Below, piece after piece: positions 25,701 through 40,600 of a DNA stretch of 64,000 nt. The stretch lies in the NCBI GenBank assembly GCA_907165065.1, contig OU015526.1, forward strand, positions 71,199,723 to 71,263,722, read 5' to 3'. Below the pieces are notes generated by a model that was given only the letters and a program-made list of their open reading frames with translations, did not search any database and was not told where the DNA came from. Position 1 is the first letter of the stretch. Each line of letters opens with the position of its first letter. The translations under genes and the position numbers were made by a program. Source of the DNA: Caprimulgus europaeus (taxonomy: Eukaryota > Chordata > Aves > Caprimulgiformes > Caprimulgidae).

Positions 25701-28700
25701 ATTTTAAAAATGGCGCTACAGAAATGAATGGACATACTCAGGGAAGGGTTTACTGATAACTGCAAGAATTCTATGGTCAGGTCCATGCCAAAACAGTACG
25801 TCCTTTAACAAAAAACCCCTTAGTGCACATAATAAAGCTTTTTTCTCAGACTTCAGACTTAAAACATAAAACGAAAACTGCAACTACTTTGCTTCTGGAG
25901 GACAGAAAGAACATGGAGGACACAAGGCAAGACTGTGTTAAGACTTGGAGACACTTAGCTAATCATAAGTCATTTTTACTGAGATACAGTAATCCTCCTG
26001 CAAGCCATATGCCTATCGACTAGTTGATCTCCTCTGATCCTAGGTTGTATGAACTTCAAGAAAAGAACACGGGTTTGCTTCTGAGTTCAGTAACACCAAG
26101 CTGCCACTCCTTGTCTTTCACTTTTCTTGGAGTCCAACCTCTAAATTGGAATAAAAAGTTCAAAGATTTATCTGTTTACCTTTATTGTGAGAGACTACAA
26201 AAAATAGAATTCTATGAACCAGAGTAAGAATGTTGTTAGTATTCTGTGAGAAACAGCAGTAAATTAGGAAGAAAGTTGTGTTCCATAAATAATTGAATAA
26301 GTGCGAAGAGCAACAATGCCAGTCCATGTGGTAGCAGCAGAAATGAGCAGTGGCAAAAAAAGAGAGTAAGGAACTACTGGGGTTCTCAGGCAAAAGGAAT
26401 GAAAAGTCAGACCTGACTGCTCCTGTGCATTTTCCTTTTTTCCCCTCTATTCCCCTTTCCCCCGCAGACTTCCTCAAGGATGTTTCTGCATTACAAAATA
26501 CCTAGGTATGGAGGGGTGAAGGCAATTTTTGCTTATGTTTCCTTTAGACACTGGATAAATTTTAACCCTAAAGGAAATCCTTTGTGTTTCAGCTTAAGAA
26601 GCTTTCAAAGTGCAGTGTTTCTAATATCTCTCTTTTTTGTCCACGTATATCTTAATATGCTCTCTGACTTTTATCTCCAGAGTGAAATAATTGCCAGTTT
26701 TTCTGCTTTTATGATTTCCCTCTCATACCCAATTCTCTCCGAGAGATTTTCCATCATCCAAAATACTAATTTCCTGGTGTTTTTTTTCCATAGTCAATGT
26801 AAGTTATGTAAGATCTCAAATTAGTTTAATTACTTGAAAAAAATAAGAGAAAGAATTAGGTTCCTCCAAATAAAGTTGAAGTTCATCTAAACAGGAATGT
26901 TCATGACATGGGTCAAAGTGAGTCTGGTTCACAGGAACTAAATGAGCAGACCCAAATCAGGATGTACTCTTGTGAAACTGCTTACAAGGAAGAAAATCAT
27001 AGTCTCGTTTTAACTCACCTAATTAAATATCTAGTTCCACCAGATAATGGAAATTAACTACAGATTGAGTATTTTTTGCCTAAAGCATGCAAGAAATTGG
27101 TCTGAGGAAGTTGCAGTCTGATCAGTGAGACAGAGACAGACAAATCTACCTGACAGAACTGCTTTACAAAGATGAAAAGATTTGAGGTACGAACACTTTG
27201 CAGGAGGTCACAAAAACTCTGCTGCTGAGCCACATCGAGCCCTTCCCAGACCTTTCCCTATGCGTTATGCATAAAATAACCACTCTTTTCTTATGACAAC
27301 GCCAGGCATTTTTTTTAAAACAATTAAATTTAATCTCTGCTCTACACTGCAGTATTTTGGAAAACTGCAGCTATGGGTGAGATCAAGGATGTATGAAAGG
27401 CACATACCCAAGGTAAATTTGGAAAGAGCAACTTTCATTTATACATACCAGCAAGTACTTGTAAACTACTGCATTGTTATATTGGTCTCCTAGCACAAGT
27501 TTTTCAGCTGCTGAGAGATACTTCTGTGAGCTGCAAGGAGGATGCTTTTCTGGGCTGGAGGGACTCAGACACAGACCAGTTGGCTTCCTGCTTTGAGGGC
27601 TCATGAGGACCAGCTACCTCCCAGCCATCATCAGGGCTCCTCTCTCAAGCCTGGGCTTAGGGCTTCTTATCAGCAAACTCTAGCAGCACAGCCCTGAGAG
27701 AAGCACAACAGGTGAAAGACTGGTATTTTATTTTCTGTTTTAGCTTTATTTTCATGGAGGGAAGAAGCAATTGAAAGATCAGTGGAGCTACCCTGAATTT
27801 TTGACTTCTTACACTATGCTTTTTGCCCCAGAGAGAGTCTATGCCTGTTCAGGGGCCTGTAGACACTTGAATGCTCTTAGAATTGTCTTCCAGTTTTCTC
27901 CTATGCCATGGGCTCCTATTGCGCTCTTTAACTTTCAAACATTATTTAAAATGCTATTGACTTGTACATCTTCTTAGGTCTCTGTTAACAATATGTTTTA
28001 TGTTTCAGGTTTTTCTCTTAAAAGGTGGTGGTGTTTCACCCTGTAGTGAACGTCTGTGTCTGCTGGAAAGCAAGAAAACACTTCAGTAAAGCAGCCATGC
28101 AAATCTGGGATATTCTTTGTTTCATTTAATTGTGCTATTGTTTTACTGATTATATAGATTTTTTTTTTTTTTTTGGAAAGGAGGCATTGGCTCTGCTATC
28201 ATTATTTGCAATATTGATTCAGAAATGAACACCTTCGTTAATCTTTAGGTTCCATACTCTCATTTTCCATTTTTGTCTATAATAGAAGACACTTAATTTT
28301 TGCAGGTTTCTCTATGTTGCATAGAAATGATGAGAAAGACTTTAACTTCAAGCGTACAATCAAACACACCTAAACTTACTACCTCTTGTTTTTGAAAGCT
28401 TCTCTTCTAAGACTACATTTTTCAATATTTTATCTTGTGTGACAATTATTTATTGGTTAAGCACAAGGAGAAACACAGAAACTGCTTTTGAGAAAGTGGT
28501 AGGAGAGAAGGGTGCATTGTTCTTCATTAATGAAGGGCTTCGAGCAAAATAAAGATGTTATCCAGGTTAAAATTGTGAGAAGGAGTAGGTTACTCATTCT
28601 ACTTTAAAGCTCTGGAGTTATTATTGCTTTCTGTATACAGGGATGAGTGAGCTCCAGGGAGAAAATAAGAACTCATTTTGTAAGTGGTAAGAGATGGATG

Positions 28701-31700
28701 AGGATGAAGAATGAGCAGAAGCATAATTTACCGTCATACCTTATAGCATAGTGACAATGATGTTTCTTGACTCTTGTATCTGCTCAGGTGTAGATATGTG
28801 TCAGTTCATTTTAGTCCAGCACAATGGAGAGTTTGTGATGGATATTTTGACATTTTAGGCCACTATCTCTTAGCCAGGTTGCTTTGGGGGCAATGTAGTT
28901 ACATGCTCTCCCGCCTATGGGCTTGATAGCAAACTGACACTCCTGCCCTCAGCTAGAGAGAAGAGCGAGAAGTTAAGGATGACAGTGTTGCACAAACAGT
29001 TAAGTTAGTCTTGTATCTTGTCTGTCCTGTAGTGCTGTATCAGCTTCACCTCTGCCAGGGTGCAGCCTTTGAGACCCTGTGGCTAACGCTACCTTTCTCA
29101 AATTGCTGTGATGCAGACGTCAAACACAAGGCAAAAAAATCCTTTTTTTTTTTTCCCCTCTGTATCACAGAGATGAAGATCTAATCTGTTCTCTTCAAAT
29201 GTGCCAGATGAAAATCTTGTCTAGATACTGAACATGATGCTGCTGACAAGTAAGAAGAGCAGGCTGAAGTTCAGATAGTCATAGAAAATCTTAAATGTTC
29301 CCTAGGGTCTGACCTTTTGTCCCTTACCCCTGTAAATATTTTTTTTTCTCTTTTTTTTTTTTCACCTAACGGACCTATGTAAAACAATGCCTAGGAACAA
29401 TGCGCTTGACAAAGAATTTCAGGACCAGTACCGTATTTTTTGTAATAAAATGTAATATTGCCAGTAAGCCACATCAACACATCTAAGAAATGAAAAATCC
29501 TGATGTATACAGAGAATTGCATTTTCACAGTAAAAGAACAAATCTGAATAAAGTCAGATCTCAATTACCCACACAACTCTTGGTGTTAGTCAGAACATGC
29601 ATGTTATTGCCTTGCAAACATCTGAAAGGAATTCAGTTTTCAATAACTTTAGGCTTTGAAATGCCATTAAGGGCTTAATTTTGCAACAGCTGAAATAATG
29701 ACTGTTATGGAACTGACTGTCAAACTGAACTTTATAGGACTTTGTTTTGCTTGCAAATTAAAAACTTTTTCTCATTTTCAACCCTGCATACAACACGAAT
29801 TCTGGGAAAGACACTGCAACATGAAAAAGACTGTTGCTAAGCGTTCTTTATAAGCCACCTGTATTCAGTTTACACACAGTTACAATTAGAATGTAAAAAG
29901 GGAAAATGACTTCTTCTAGTTAGATAGTTGAAATAATTTTTTCCAACATTAAATTTATCAAAACAAAGATTATGTCACTTATGATTTAGGCTTGCCATAT
30001 TGTACATAACAAATTAAAAATAACAGAATGAGTGGTGATGGAGGAAAAGCTATTAAATTACAAAAGAGGCCATGAAACACCAGAAAGGTAGAATTGCTAA
30101 TGACAAAGAAGTCTTGGTTTGCTTGAATGGTTTAACTTCTAAGCATCTCTATACTATGCATCTAAACCATTCCACAAGGTACACTCTAGTTTTATATTTG
30201 ACCTTAAAAAAAAAATCACTGGTAACAAAATTATTGTAAACAAAAGCAGTAGGAGATCAGTCTGTCCAGTGTCAGATAACAAGAATCAAAGATTTTAAGA
30301 TGAAATTGGAAGAATAGTTCCTCTATAAAACAGAAAGTTATATTCTTGCTGAGTTTTACAAACAAATTGCCAACAGATTGTTTTGGGGAGCTGATTACTG
30401 TACTTATCTGTCCATTTAAACCTAAAAACATAAGACATGAAGAAGTGTTTTCCTGAGACAGAGTGTCTTGGGTTGGTTTGGGTTGTGTAGCGTAGGGTGC
30501 TGTGAATGCATTGATTGCAAATCTTGTAGATGACTCTTAGGAAGTACAGGATAATTTTAAATACCTTGGATGCCTGAAAGCCAAGCCCACATAATTATTA
30601 TATAATCTTTCTCCATAGTTCATCTGCATAAGACATAGAAGCTAATGGGGAGAGACAGAAAAAAGTATAAACAGAAGTATCAGAAATTGTAAGTTATTCT
30701 TTGATTGACAAAATAATATAAGATGTCTGCAAATTTGCATGTGGTAAAATACATTGATAGTGGACACAAATAAACAAAACAAAAAAAACCCAAAACACTT
30801 TTTTTGTAAGTACCAACCTGAGATAGGACATTTTCATTTTCCCTAGAGCTAGTCCCTAAGAAAATTTCCAGAAGAAAAGCTACAAGTGGTAAGGTACATG
30901 TTCTAATCAATGCTTACTGTCTTTCTGACTTCCTTAATGCCTGAAACAGTGTGAAAACATAACTGAACAAACCTCCTGTGATAAATGGTATATTGGGTAA
31001 GCTTTTTTCTTTATGTGGTGAAAGTCACATGAGCAAATACTACTTGATTTTTTAGGAGCTGGGTGCAGAATATTCATTAATATTGATTTTTTTTTTTAAT
31101 TCTGTGGATGGCTATAAATAGTCATGTTCAGGTTTGAAACTGATGGGGTATTTTTTTTAATGATAATAACAGTCACATAATATCACTTAAAATCTCTAAA
31201 TGAATAAATTTTGAGAATATGAGCACTTCTAACACAAGCTATTGACTAAAATGGCAGCTTGAAGAACCTGAGTGTTACAGAGAAAAACTGATATAAAAAT
31301 GTAAAATAAAGGAAAAAAATATGTTGTTACATTTAGAAGTTTAAATATTCACCAAAAATTAACACAGAAGTTGCATGTTTTTTCATTAGCTTCTCTATAA
31401 AGAAGTGTGTCTAAGCAAATTAGTTAAAGTTGTTTAGCTAACTAAATATGACTGCAAAAGTATATTTTTTGTGTCTAATCTCACAGTCATGCTAGGCTAA
31501 TTTTATTCTGTTTTTCTCTTTTTAGCTCAGTCCATTTATATAAAACCAAAAAGACTTTCCCTCTTTATAACTATATACAGGGAGAGATATATTGTATGTT
31601 TTAATATATAGAAATCAGTTATGTGTTCTGACTCGGATCATCTTATGAGATTCATTGATACTTCCCCCTTCTGTTATAACAGAAGCTAAAGGATGTTTTG

Positions 31701-34015
31701 TATTAAGTTTGAAGGCCCTGTTATGGTAAAGATTGCTTCTGGGTTATATGTGAGAAGTGAGGTTAATCTATTCCTTATGAAAAAGAAAGAAAGGTATTGC
31801 AATGCTTTTGCTGGACATTACAAGTTTTCAGACCCTGGCAATTACTACATGTGTGATCTGAAAAGAAGCATATATAAAGGATAGGATTTAAAAAAATATA
31901 TTTTTTAATATTTTTTCCAACTAACAATAGACTTTCTATTTGCTCTTTTCTCTTTAAGACTTATCAAAGTTTTTGTAATTTTTAGGTTTTTCTCACTCCT
32001 CCAGAGTCAGAATAGTCTCTTCTGGTATCATTACTATAACATAATAGTACAGGAATCATAAAGAAAAATCTGTCTAAAAAGGCTGTCATTTAATGACCTT
32101 TGCTTTCTTGCTAAAAGGGGACGGTGACTGAACGTAAACTGCAGGATACAACTATGCTATACAAATGAAGCGACAACCAATAGAAAACTTCATTGCACAG
32201 CATAGATTGTGCTTTTTGATATTGTTTCCAATGGACTTACAGATGACTTTTTTATTATTTAGTAATCTCTGTCAGGAAACATTGCTTCTGTAAGAAAACA
32301 AATGTTTCATTAGGCTGATGAGTACACTCACAAGAAAAAGGTGGTATTGTAGCTATACTTCTTACAGTGTTGTCCTGTTACTTAGTTAATACTGTTTAGA
32401 GTCTAGAAAAAAACCTTTTTCTTTCTCTGTGAGTTATCAAGAGTTGTTTTTCTCAGAAAACAAATATGGATCCTTACGGGCCTTTAGCCGCAAAGACTGG
32501 CTGCTATGTACCATTTAATCAAAGTAGCAGGAAAACTGTATGCAAGGCTATAAGTGAACTTGCAATATCTACTGACACAGCAAAACAAGTTAAGCACAAA
32601 ACAAGGTCTGATCAAGTGCAACTTCACCCTCTGCTCTTGATTTCTCTTTCCATTGTCGAAAGAAGTAGAAAACAGAATTTTGTTCAAATGTTTTGCGTCT
32701 TGGTTTTGCATTTAAGTTATACCTGCTAGCATAATCATGTCTTTACACAATCAAGAGCATTAGTGTGTTTATATATACACCTGCAGTAGACGCATGTGCT
32801 CGTAAACTGGCGAGTGTGGGCTCACAAGCCTGTACAACTGTATAAAACAAGGACCAAGACCACCGCCATCACATCCCTGCAATACAATGCACAAACAGGG
32901 TACTATTTGCAAATTTCTCCCTGCAGTTCATGATCACACTTCTCATTTTCCACTTGCCCTGTTTAATGGTCTGGCTCTCTGTGGGGGGCCAGTGAGTGAT
33001 GAGGGGGTGGTCGTCGGGGTAGGAGAGTGCCTTTATGGGTGCAAGGACAAGATTTGCTCTTTTAGTGGCAATGTGATGTGTTTGCTTAAAAAATTCTTGG
33101 GACAGCATATTTAAAACACTGGAGAGAACTTTCATTTTTTCTTTGGTGAGAGGTTTGGATTGCATAAGCCCAGCCATAATGACTTTTTATAATACTGAGT
33201 GACAATATTAAGAATTTAGTTTCTAATGTTTAAGTAGATGTTTGTCATGGAGCAAATTCAGTCACAGCATGAAGATGCTGTCCTTGCAATTTGTGTCATT
33301 GAAGAATTTGAAGGGCAGGTTAAACACCATTAAATCTAAAGAATCAGAAGAGAAAGATGTGAGGGATCTGTTGAATTAATTTGTTACCTGCAGAGCTATA
33401 TTTTTATCTAAAGGAACTCTTTATATTAGGCATGCGTACATGCTAGCAGCAAACTCACTAAGATAGAAGGATGCTGGTTGCACCTAGAACAAGCAAGCAG
33501 TAGATGGAAGAGAGTAACAACACTCAGCACAACATGAGGAAAACCATCAAGCTATACTGATGGTTGGTTTCCAAATATGAAATGGGAAAACTGGAAAGCA
33601 TGGAACAATGAAAAATAAAATTATAGAAGAAATAAAGAGTTATTGACCCATGGTGTCAGAATCCTAATGGGACTTGTCCTCTTCAATCTCAGCAAAAATG
33701 TGCAGTTAGTAGCTTAGAAACAGCAGAGCTACTTAGTTCAAGTGACCCCAGGATTAAATTCAATATGACTTAGAACACTAAGCCAGATATATCAAAACCA
33801 CAATATGAATTCTCAAAGGTCTACTTTGAAGGTCTATAGAAACAACCTGTGAAAAATGGGTAAAGAAACAATAAGGGAAGCCATTTCTACATGGTGGGGG
33901 TATAAACTTAAGCATTATTTCATCACTTTCTGCATGTTGATCTACTTTTGGCCTTCACATCATTTCAGACTCCACAGTTCCACAGTAGTTATTGCCTTCA
34001 GAGTTGTGATATTTT
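19796..34015. other. Gene-free AT-rich DNA
   Basis: About 14 kb with no recognised gene, RNA or repeat family. Many A- or T-runs occur (for example 28160-28175, 29142-29154, 29341-29362). An open frame on the minus strand at 32869-33177 begins in a reasonable start context but has no splice or homology support. Confidence 0.55.
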
Positions 34016-34696
34016 CACTGCTCCAGCCCTTGGCTAGCAACAAACCTAGCCGTTCACTCACTTCCCCCCCTCCCCAGGGGATAGGGGAGAGGATTGGAGA
34101 GCCAGGATAAGGACACTTGTAGGTTGATAAGATAAGAAGAGTTTAATAATAGGAATAAAAGAAAACTTAAAGTAATGTTAGTAATAAAAGAGTAGTGATA
34201 ATGATAAAAGTAATAAAATATACAAAATATACCCAGTGCAACTTCTCACCATCCGCCAACAAAGCCCAGCCCCTTCCCAGATAACGATCCCAGAGGAGCA
34301 ACAATCCCAAACTGAAACTGCAATCCCAGAAGAGCGAGAGCCTTAGTGACAGCCAGAGAGCATCACCTCCCCTTTCCAGTCAGGCTCAGATAATATACTG
34401 ACATGACATGATATGATATGGAATATTTCATTGGCACATCCAAATGCCAGTTCTGGGTTTGCTATTCACTGCTATTCTCCCTCCCAATCCTAATGCAGCT
34501 GTGAACCAGCCTTGAGCTCCAGCAGCAACTAATAACATCAGTACTTTTATCAATATTCTTCTCATAACAACTTCTACACTGTAACAAAAACACAGCTATT
34601 GTAAGAATAAAATTAACTCTATCCTACCAAAACCAGGCTAATTGTATCACCTAAAACCGCATTCTTATCTTTCAGAATTAGGGGCAAACCATGACA
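34016..34696 (-). mobile_element. Old solo LTR (avian ERVK-like)
   Basis: Related to the LTR at 56736-57245: both share, in the same order, GATATGG/CTGGAAT, CATTGGCACATCCAAATGCC, CTCCCTCCCA, a CTCCAGCAGC segment, and ATTAACTCTATC near the right side. On the minus strand the LTR would start TGTCATGG at 34696. The left end near 34016 is approximate (CCTTGGCTAGCAAC, GTTCACTCACTTCC), and a clear target duplication was not found. No internal retroviral genes are attached. Confidence 0.65.
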
Positions 34697-37600
34697 ATGG
34701 CAAAGAAAAAAAGCAAATAAGCCTAAAGTAAAATGCTAATCTTTATAAGTTTCATGGGTTTCCCATCTGTATTTTTTACATGAATTTTCTGTTCTTTTCC
34801 CTGGATCGTCTCTAAAGCTTTTAGATGAGGAAGAATTGCCTTCTGATAAAGGCTCTGTTCAGACCAGGCCTTCTTTCTTATTTTTAAGGTTTTGATGTGT
34901 TCTTTTTTCTCATCAGACATTTCAAAAACATTCAAAAAATGATTTGAAAAATTAAAGGAAAAGAAAGAGCACTTTGCTGTAGTCTAGTTGAGTATAAGGG
35001 CATGAACTGGGATCTCCTGATCCTTAATAAATGCCTTGCTGGAAAAGCTATTTGCCCTCTCTGCATTGGTTCTCATTGTCACTGACCAGGAATGCTATCC
35101 TGTACCTGAAAGGAGTTGTGGATCAAAAGCATTGAAGGACTGCTTTGTGCTAAAATCATTTTTCATACTTAGGTTTTTAAAGCAGTCTTTGGGAGCTATT
35201 GCTGCTCATTTTGTTGAAATTATGGGTTATGGCAGAATAATCCTAATACATGTCTGAAACTTACAGCTTTTTCTTAATGTCAAAATTAATATTTGGATTT
35301 CAAAAGAAGAATCTTCCTCAGATACTGTTTATTGGATCATGACGAGTGTTTATAAAGATGTACATGACAGAGCATTTGTTCTATAGCTCACAGGCATAAG
35401 AGGCTGAGAGGTTCTCCACTTGTTCAATTTGCAGATTAACATCTAGATCAGCTAAAGGATGACATTTTCTGAGTGTTACATCTGCAGTTTGCACTGAACG
35501 TATGTAATGCCATATGGTCACTGAAGGGTTAGTGACTTTTTTTTTATAAGGAAAATTACCAGAGATAATATTAGGTATGAAGTAGTATATACTGTGCAGT
35601 CTTATGCCACCAAAATAGAAAAGAAACAAAGCAAAATTTTAAAAATAATTTGAAAAAATCAACACGCCCCTAACCTATCTTTTTACTGTTTGAGTATAGA
35701 GGTGTGCAATGACTATAATGATTCCTGTGGAGACTGTCAGATTAGACCTGTAAAACATATAGCTGTATTTTGTATGTCTTGGGAAATACAAAATAAAATA
35801 CTCATGGTTTTACCCTGCGTAGCAGACTGAAGTGCTGAATTCCTGGTGTTTGTTCTTAATAGATCTTTGAGTAGAGTGGGTCTCTTCTTTGTATAGTCTC
35901 TCACATTATCTGTTACTATTTTTGTACTACAGATATTTAGCACTCATTCATTTAAAATATAACTTGTGAATAAGCTTTTAGGTATACCATAATGAAATAG
36001 CAGATAACACTAAATTTCATTTTCATTTCAGGGAGAAATGGTCGCAAAAAAATGCACATTATACAGTATAAGCTTTGTACTCTTGGCCAATGTTCAACCT
36101 TACAAGGTCATATCATCACATATATTAAGAACAGGACAGAATAGTTTGAGTCATAAAATGAAGTCCTTGAGTACTGTTGATATGTTATAAATCTAAACAG
36201 GAACCTGTGTTATTTGTCTCTTGATAAACTTATTTACCCATGGGCATGTAGAAAGGCACTTAAGTTGCTCAAGTATAGGTGTCTACAGTTACTAAATTTG
36301 GGTGAAGTTAGAGTGTCTCTCTTTAATAAACACCTAAAGTCAGCTCTCTGCCAATGTTAGAAAGGTAAATCTGGCCATAAATTCAATATAGTTTACTGTG
36401 GACACCTACTCCAAAACACTGACCAAGAAAATATAACAAGCTTGAGACTTTTAATTTGAAAGAAAAAATCCACGAACTAAGTGGCAATAAGCCAAAATAA
36501 TTTCCAGAATCTTAGACTTCTGAAAATATTTTCTGAGATGGGGCTGAAAACTGCCTGTTGTTGGGTTTTTTTTTAATCTTGGAGTTATATGGCAAAGCTT
36601 TTCCTGTGTCTATAGTACTCTACGGGAATTAACAGCATTCAAAGATCTTTACTTCTACAGTGCTAGACACAGGTTGTAATTAAAAAATAATTGTAGTTGT
36701 TAATTTACGATTAACTACAGGTAGCTTCTCATTAAATCAATACTTTACTATTTCTCTAGTTTACTGGTTTCCAATTTCTGTGATTTTGCATAGTAACTAA
36801 AAAGTAATGTATTCTTCTTTTCTGAAAATCCTGAGTTATCACAGCAAGAAACATATATTCAGCCAATGGAACTTATATGTAGTCTATTTCATACTAAACT
36901 AAATCCTAAAACTTGTTTATTATAAGCCAAAAGAGATAAATATGAAAACAGAATAACTTTATTCAATACAGTTGAATGTCTGTGTTGTAATGATTAATCA
37001 TTCCCAAATATTTTCTTCAAGAAAGAATTGTTTGTTTTGAAAAACTTGAGACTGTTTGAGGTTTGTTGAGGTTTTTTTTTGGTTTGTTTTTTTGAACGAA
37101 GTGCTCTGGATTGGAGCCAAGGCAAAAATCACAATTTACATCTAGTGGGAAACCCCAGTATTCCAACACTTGTTTTTTCCCAAATTTGGTCAAACTTGAA
37201 ATACTGAAAATGTCACAGAATTTTGTTAACAACAGCTCAGGAAAAAGTAACCAATGTGGAAACAGTGAAATGTATTTTCTAAATGTTTTCAATATTCAAT
37301 TGCACTTTCTATGGCACTGGTTTGTCCCACTGAGCTGTAGTTCCAAAATTTCATGGACTCATTCTCTTTCCTTGGCTCCTTGAACTGATTGTGTCTCATT
37401 CGGTGCAACCTGTGTGGACTAGTGTAGAGAATTTTTCTAAAGGAAATCTGTGATTGACAAGGTCATGGAGGACAGAATGCAATAAAAGAGGAAAGCAGTT
37501 TTCTTCAGGACATGGGTAGGAGAACAGTTTTGTGTGATTTGCTGTTTAATGAAAAAACAGTAAAGAAAACAAATATCATTCCAACACCAAGCAGTAGTAT

Positions 37601-40600
37601 TTGCTAGGAAAAAAACCTCAAGTCATTTCTGCAATTGAATACAAGAAGGCAGAGTATTGGAAGGCACCAGATCAATAAACTCATGGAAACCGTGTTGATT
37701 GTATCAAGCTTTTTAGCTGTGCATGCAGAAAGGAATTGACTGACAGAGGCTATGCCTGCATTACACCGAGGGGTTCTGGTTTGCACATGGGCTCCCCTCA
37801 CACGATCAAGAGAGGTGACAGTGGAGGTGAATTATAGTCTAATAAAGAGAATAAAGTGAAGTGTAAAACAAATGGTTAATAGCTTTACATGAATATATGA
37901 TATACATGGGTTGGATTAGGAAGTGGCAGGCTTCAAAATATGTCCTTCGTGTCCTGCCAGGCCAAAGAGACTGCGAAGGTGAAAAGCCTGGCTTTTCCTT
38001 TTGGTCAGAATGACAGGCAGTAGCTCTGACAGTGACTGTGTTTCTCATTGAAAAATTGATTTCAGTGGAAGTTCCTTGTCCAGCTCTAACTTCTGTTGAT
38101 CACTATGCACAGTAGTTTCGTGGTAGGCACAGCCATACAGTGTAAAGTCTCTGCTGAGCCTGGGGGGAGTGGAGTCAAGCAGCTTCCAGTGCCCTCAGCC
38201 TTTCTTTCCTGGCTGGCAGCCACAATGGCTTCACAACACACTAATGAGCTCCAAGCTAGTGTTTCCTACCAGAGCAGTCCTCTGAGATTTCTGGTCTCAG
38301 ATTGAGTTTTTCTTTCACTTTAATTTGAAAGATAGTATTAAGTATCTAAGGAAAATTTGTCCTTTAAGCTATACTAAGCAGGCAAAAGGTATAATCAGAA
38401 GGTTTTTTTTTTCTGAAAGCGCTAATAAGATTTCAAGAGAACAATATTCGTATGTCTCTTTATTTGCTTATTTGTCAAGTTTCATTTATTTAAGCAATGG
38501 AAATAATATTGTTTTAGCAACATGAATTCTAAGTCCTCTAAGGTTGTGTGTGTAAGAATTACTTATTTTTTTAAACATGCGAAACATCGAGGGATTATTT
38601 ACATGGACAAAATTACACCCATCCTTAAATACCCTGCTTTTTGGACACATGTGAGAAATTCCAGGAATCAAGTACCCAAGCTCAGACTATACTAAAATAG
38701 TTAATTTCAGAACTAATCCCTTACTGCATCTCTCCTTTACTATTAATGTACATTACATAATAAATTGGTCATCATCTATAGAAAGAGAGGTGAATGTTTA
38801 AGCCCCAGCTAGGTACGGTTGCTTTCTGGATGGTAGTAGGTCTGTGCTCTGGCAGTGAAGCCCCTGACAGTGGACAACGCGTCGGGTGCAGCAGCACCAG
38901 ATGGCCCTCCAGACAGCTGGTGTTGAGCCAGCAGAAGCTCTGAGACAGCCCCGCGAGCCAGAGCTGGTTTTGCCCTGTGGTTTCCACTCTACACAGCTCA
39001 AAACTCAGTTCCTGGGAAGACTTACTACCTTCAGGATGATGCCGTTGGAGTTCATAACATTGGCTTGAGGGCATAGTTGCACTTGGGTTTATAAAATCTA
39101 CCAGAGCAAAGTACCGAGGAGAGCAGCTCAGGGATGATTCAGTGGATGTAAGAGGAACCAGCCCGGGTCAGTTGGGAACAGAAATGAACTGCAGCTTACA
39201 AGCCGTACCTGATTCCAGCTGAGTCTGTAGAGTCATTTAGATCCCCACAATATGCCTGCAATCTTAGATTATTTTTTTTTTTATAATCCAGAGTATTCCA
39301 GTCTCCCATTATGTCAGCTAACAAGGAATTGACTGTAGCTAGCAGGGCTGGACTACTTGTAAATACTTGAACTGTCTGACTCCATTTTTTTTTTCCTAGT
39401 GCTCTGTAATGCATCTTTGCAATTAACTAATTTTGCTTTCCTGCTAGTTGTTGCATTTAATATTCTATTTGTGTTCTCCATTCTGCTGCTACCAATATAT
39501 GCACCTTCACCAACATTACTGCTAATGGCTTTCTCTTCATCAGTAAGATAACATATTCTCTGGAGTGACAGTAAGTTCATCTGCTAGAAAACACATTACA
39601 GTTAATAAAACAATCCAAAGAAGAAAGAAAATTTATTTCAAACCTGGCAGTTGTAGCATCACTTTAGTACTGGTGCTTGTGTGCATGTTGGGGAGGGGAA
39701 GTAGGATTTCTTATTTCTTCCATTTTTGGAAGTGTGTTTGAGGTTCAGTTGCTATTGCAATACTATAAGCCTTAAGACGTTCATTTTTTTTCTGTAATAT
39801 CTATGCGCCATATGTTTCAAAACCAGAGACACCAGATAATACAAGTATTTGGATACACAGTGTGGAATATGGCCTGTGAGATGGGGGTGCTTATCCTATT
39901 GTAGCTATATTAATGAATATCCATCTCTAACATAGAACAAAAGCATTACTTAAAGGTTTCTTCATGTGTACAGGAGTCACTGCCAGAAGTCTGTGTGAGC
40001 TGGAAACTGTGTAAGCAGTAATGATAGAGTCTGGTTGTACATGCATATCTGTCTGTTCATGCTAGTATCTCAATGGCCAGCCCTCATTTACATGGTGTGG
40101 AATTGCATCCCAGGTACATAAACATAACAAGCACTTGTGGGGCACAAATGACAAATTGGCACTTGACAATTAACCTGGCTCTTTCAGGAAAAAACAAAAA
40201 GGTTAATGATGCTGTTTCTTTTGTGTATGCTTTGTGGTAAATGGTGCACTAGCCTGTAATCTTTTATATGGTCAGAAGTGCTACCATGCTTGTCTACAGG
40301 AGTCATAAACCTGAGCAAAACAGTCTATTGTCTGTGTACACTCTTTTGGACAAAAAAAAATCCAAAACGTAGAAGTGTTCATTAGTCATACAAATCCCCA
40401 GTTTCTACGAAGCCAGCTTAATCATATTAAATCACTAATTTACACATATGAGAAAGCAAGTAGTTCAGAGATTTGTCAATGGACACAGAAACATGCAGGA
40501 GACACTGCCTCTCCTGCATTGCAGTGCAGAATGGAGCCTCCAGAAAATATTCACTCTTGTGGCAGTGTGTTGGTTTAGGTTGATTATAAGCTCCCCTCTT

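Noticed and set aside
32869-33177. 102-codon minus-strand open frame starting MAGLMQSKPLTKEK
   Set aside because: Reasonable start context, but an in-frame stop lies just upstream, no splice site or family was recognised, and the plus strand is also open here.
39353-39580. 75-codon minus-strand frame with an acceptor-like site
   Set aside because: Ends in an A-run and has no donor or recognisable product; likely chance.
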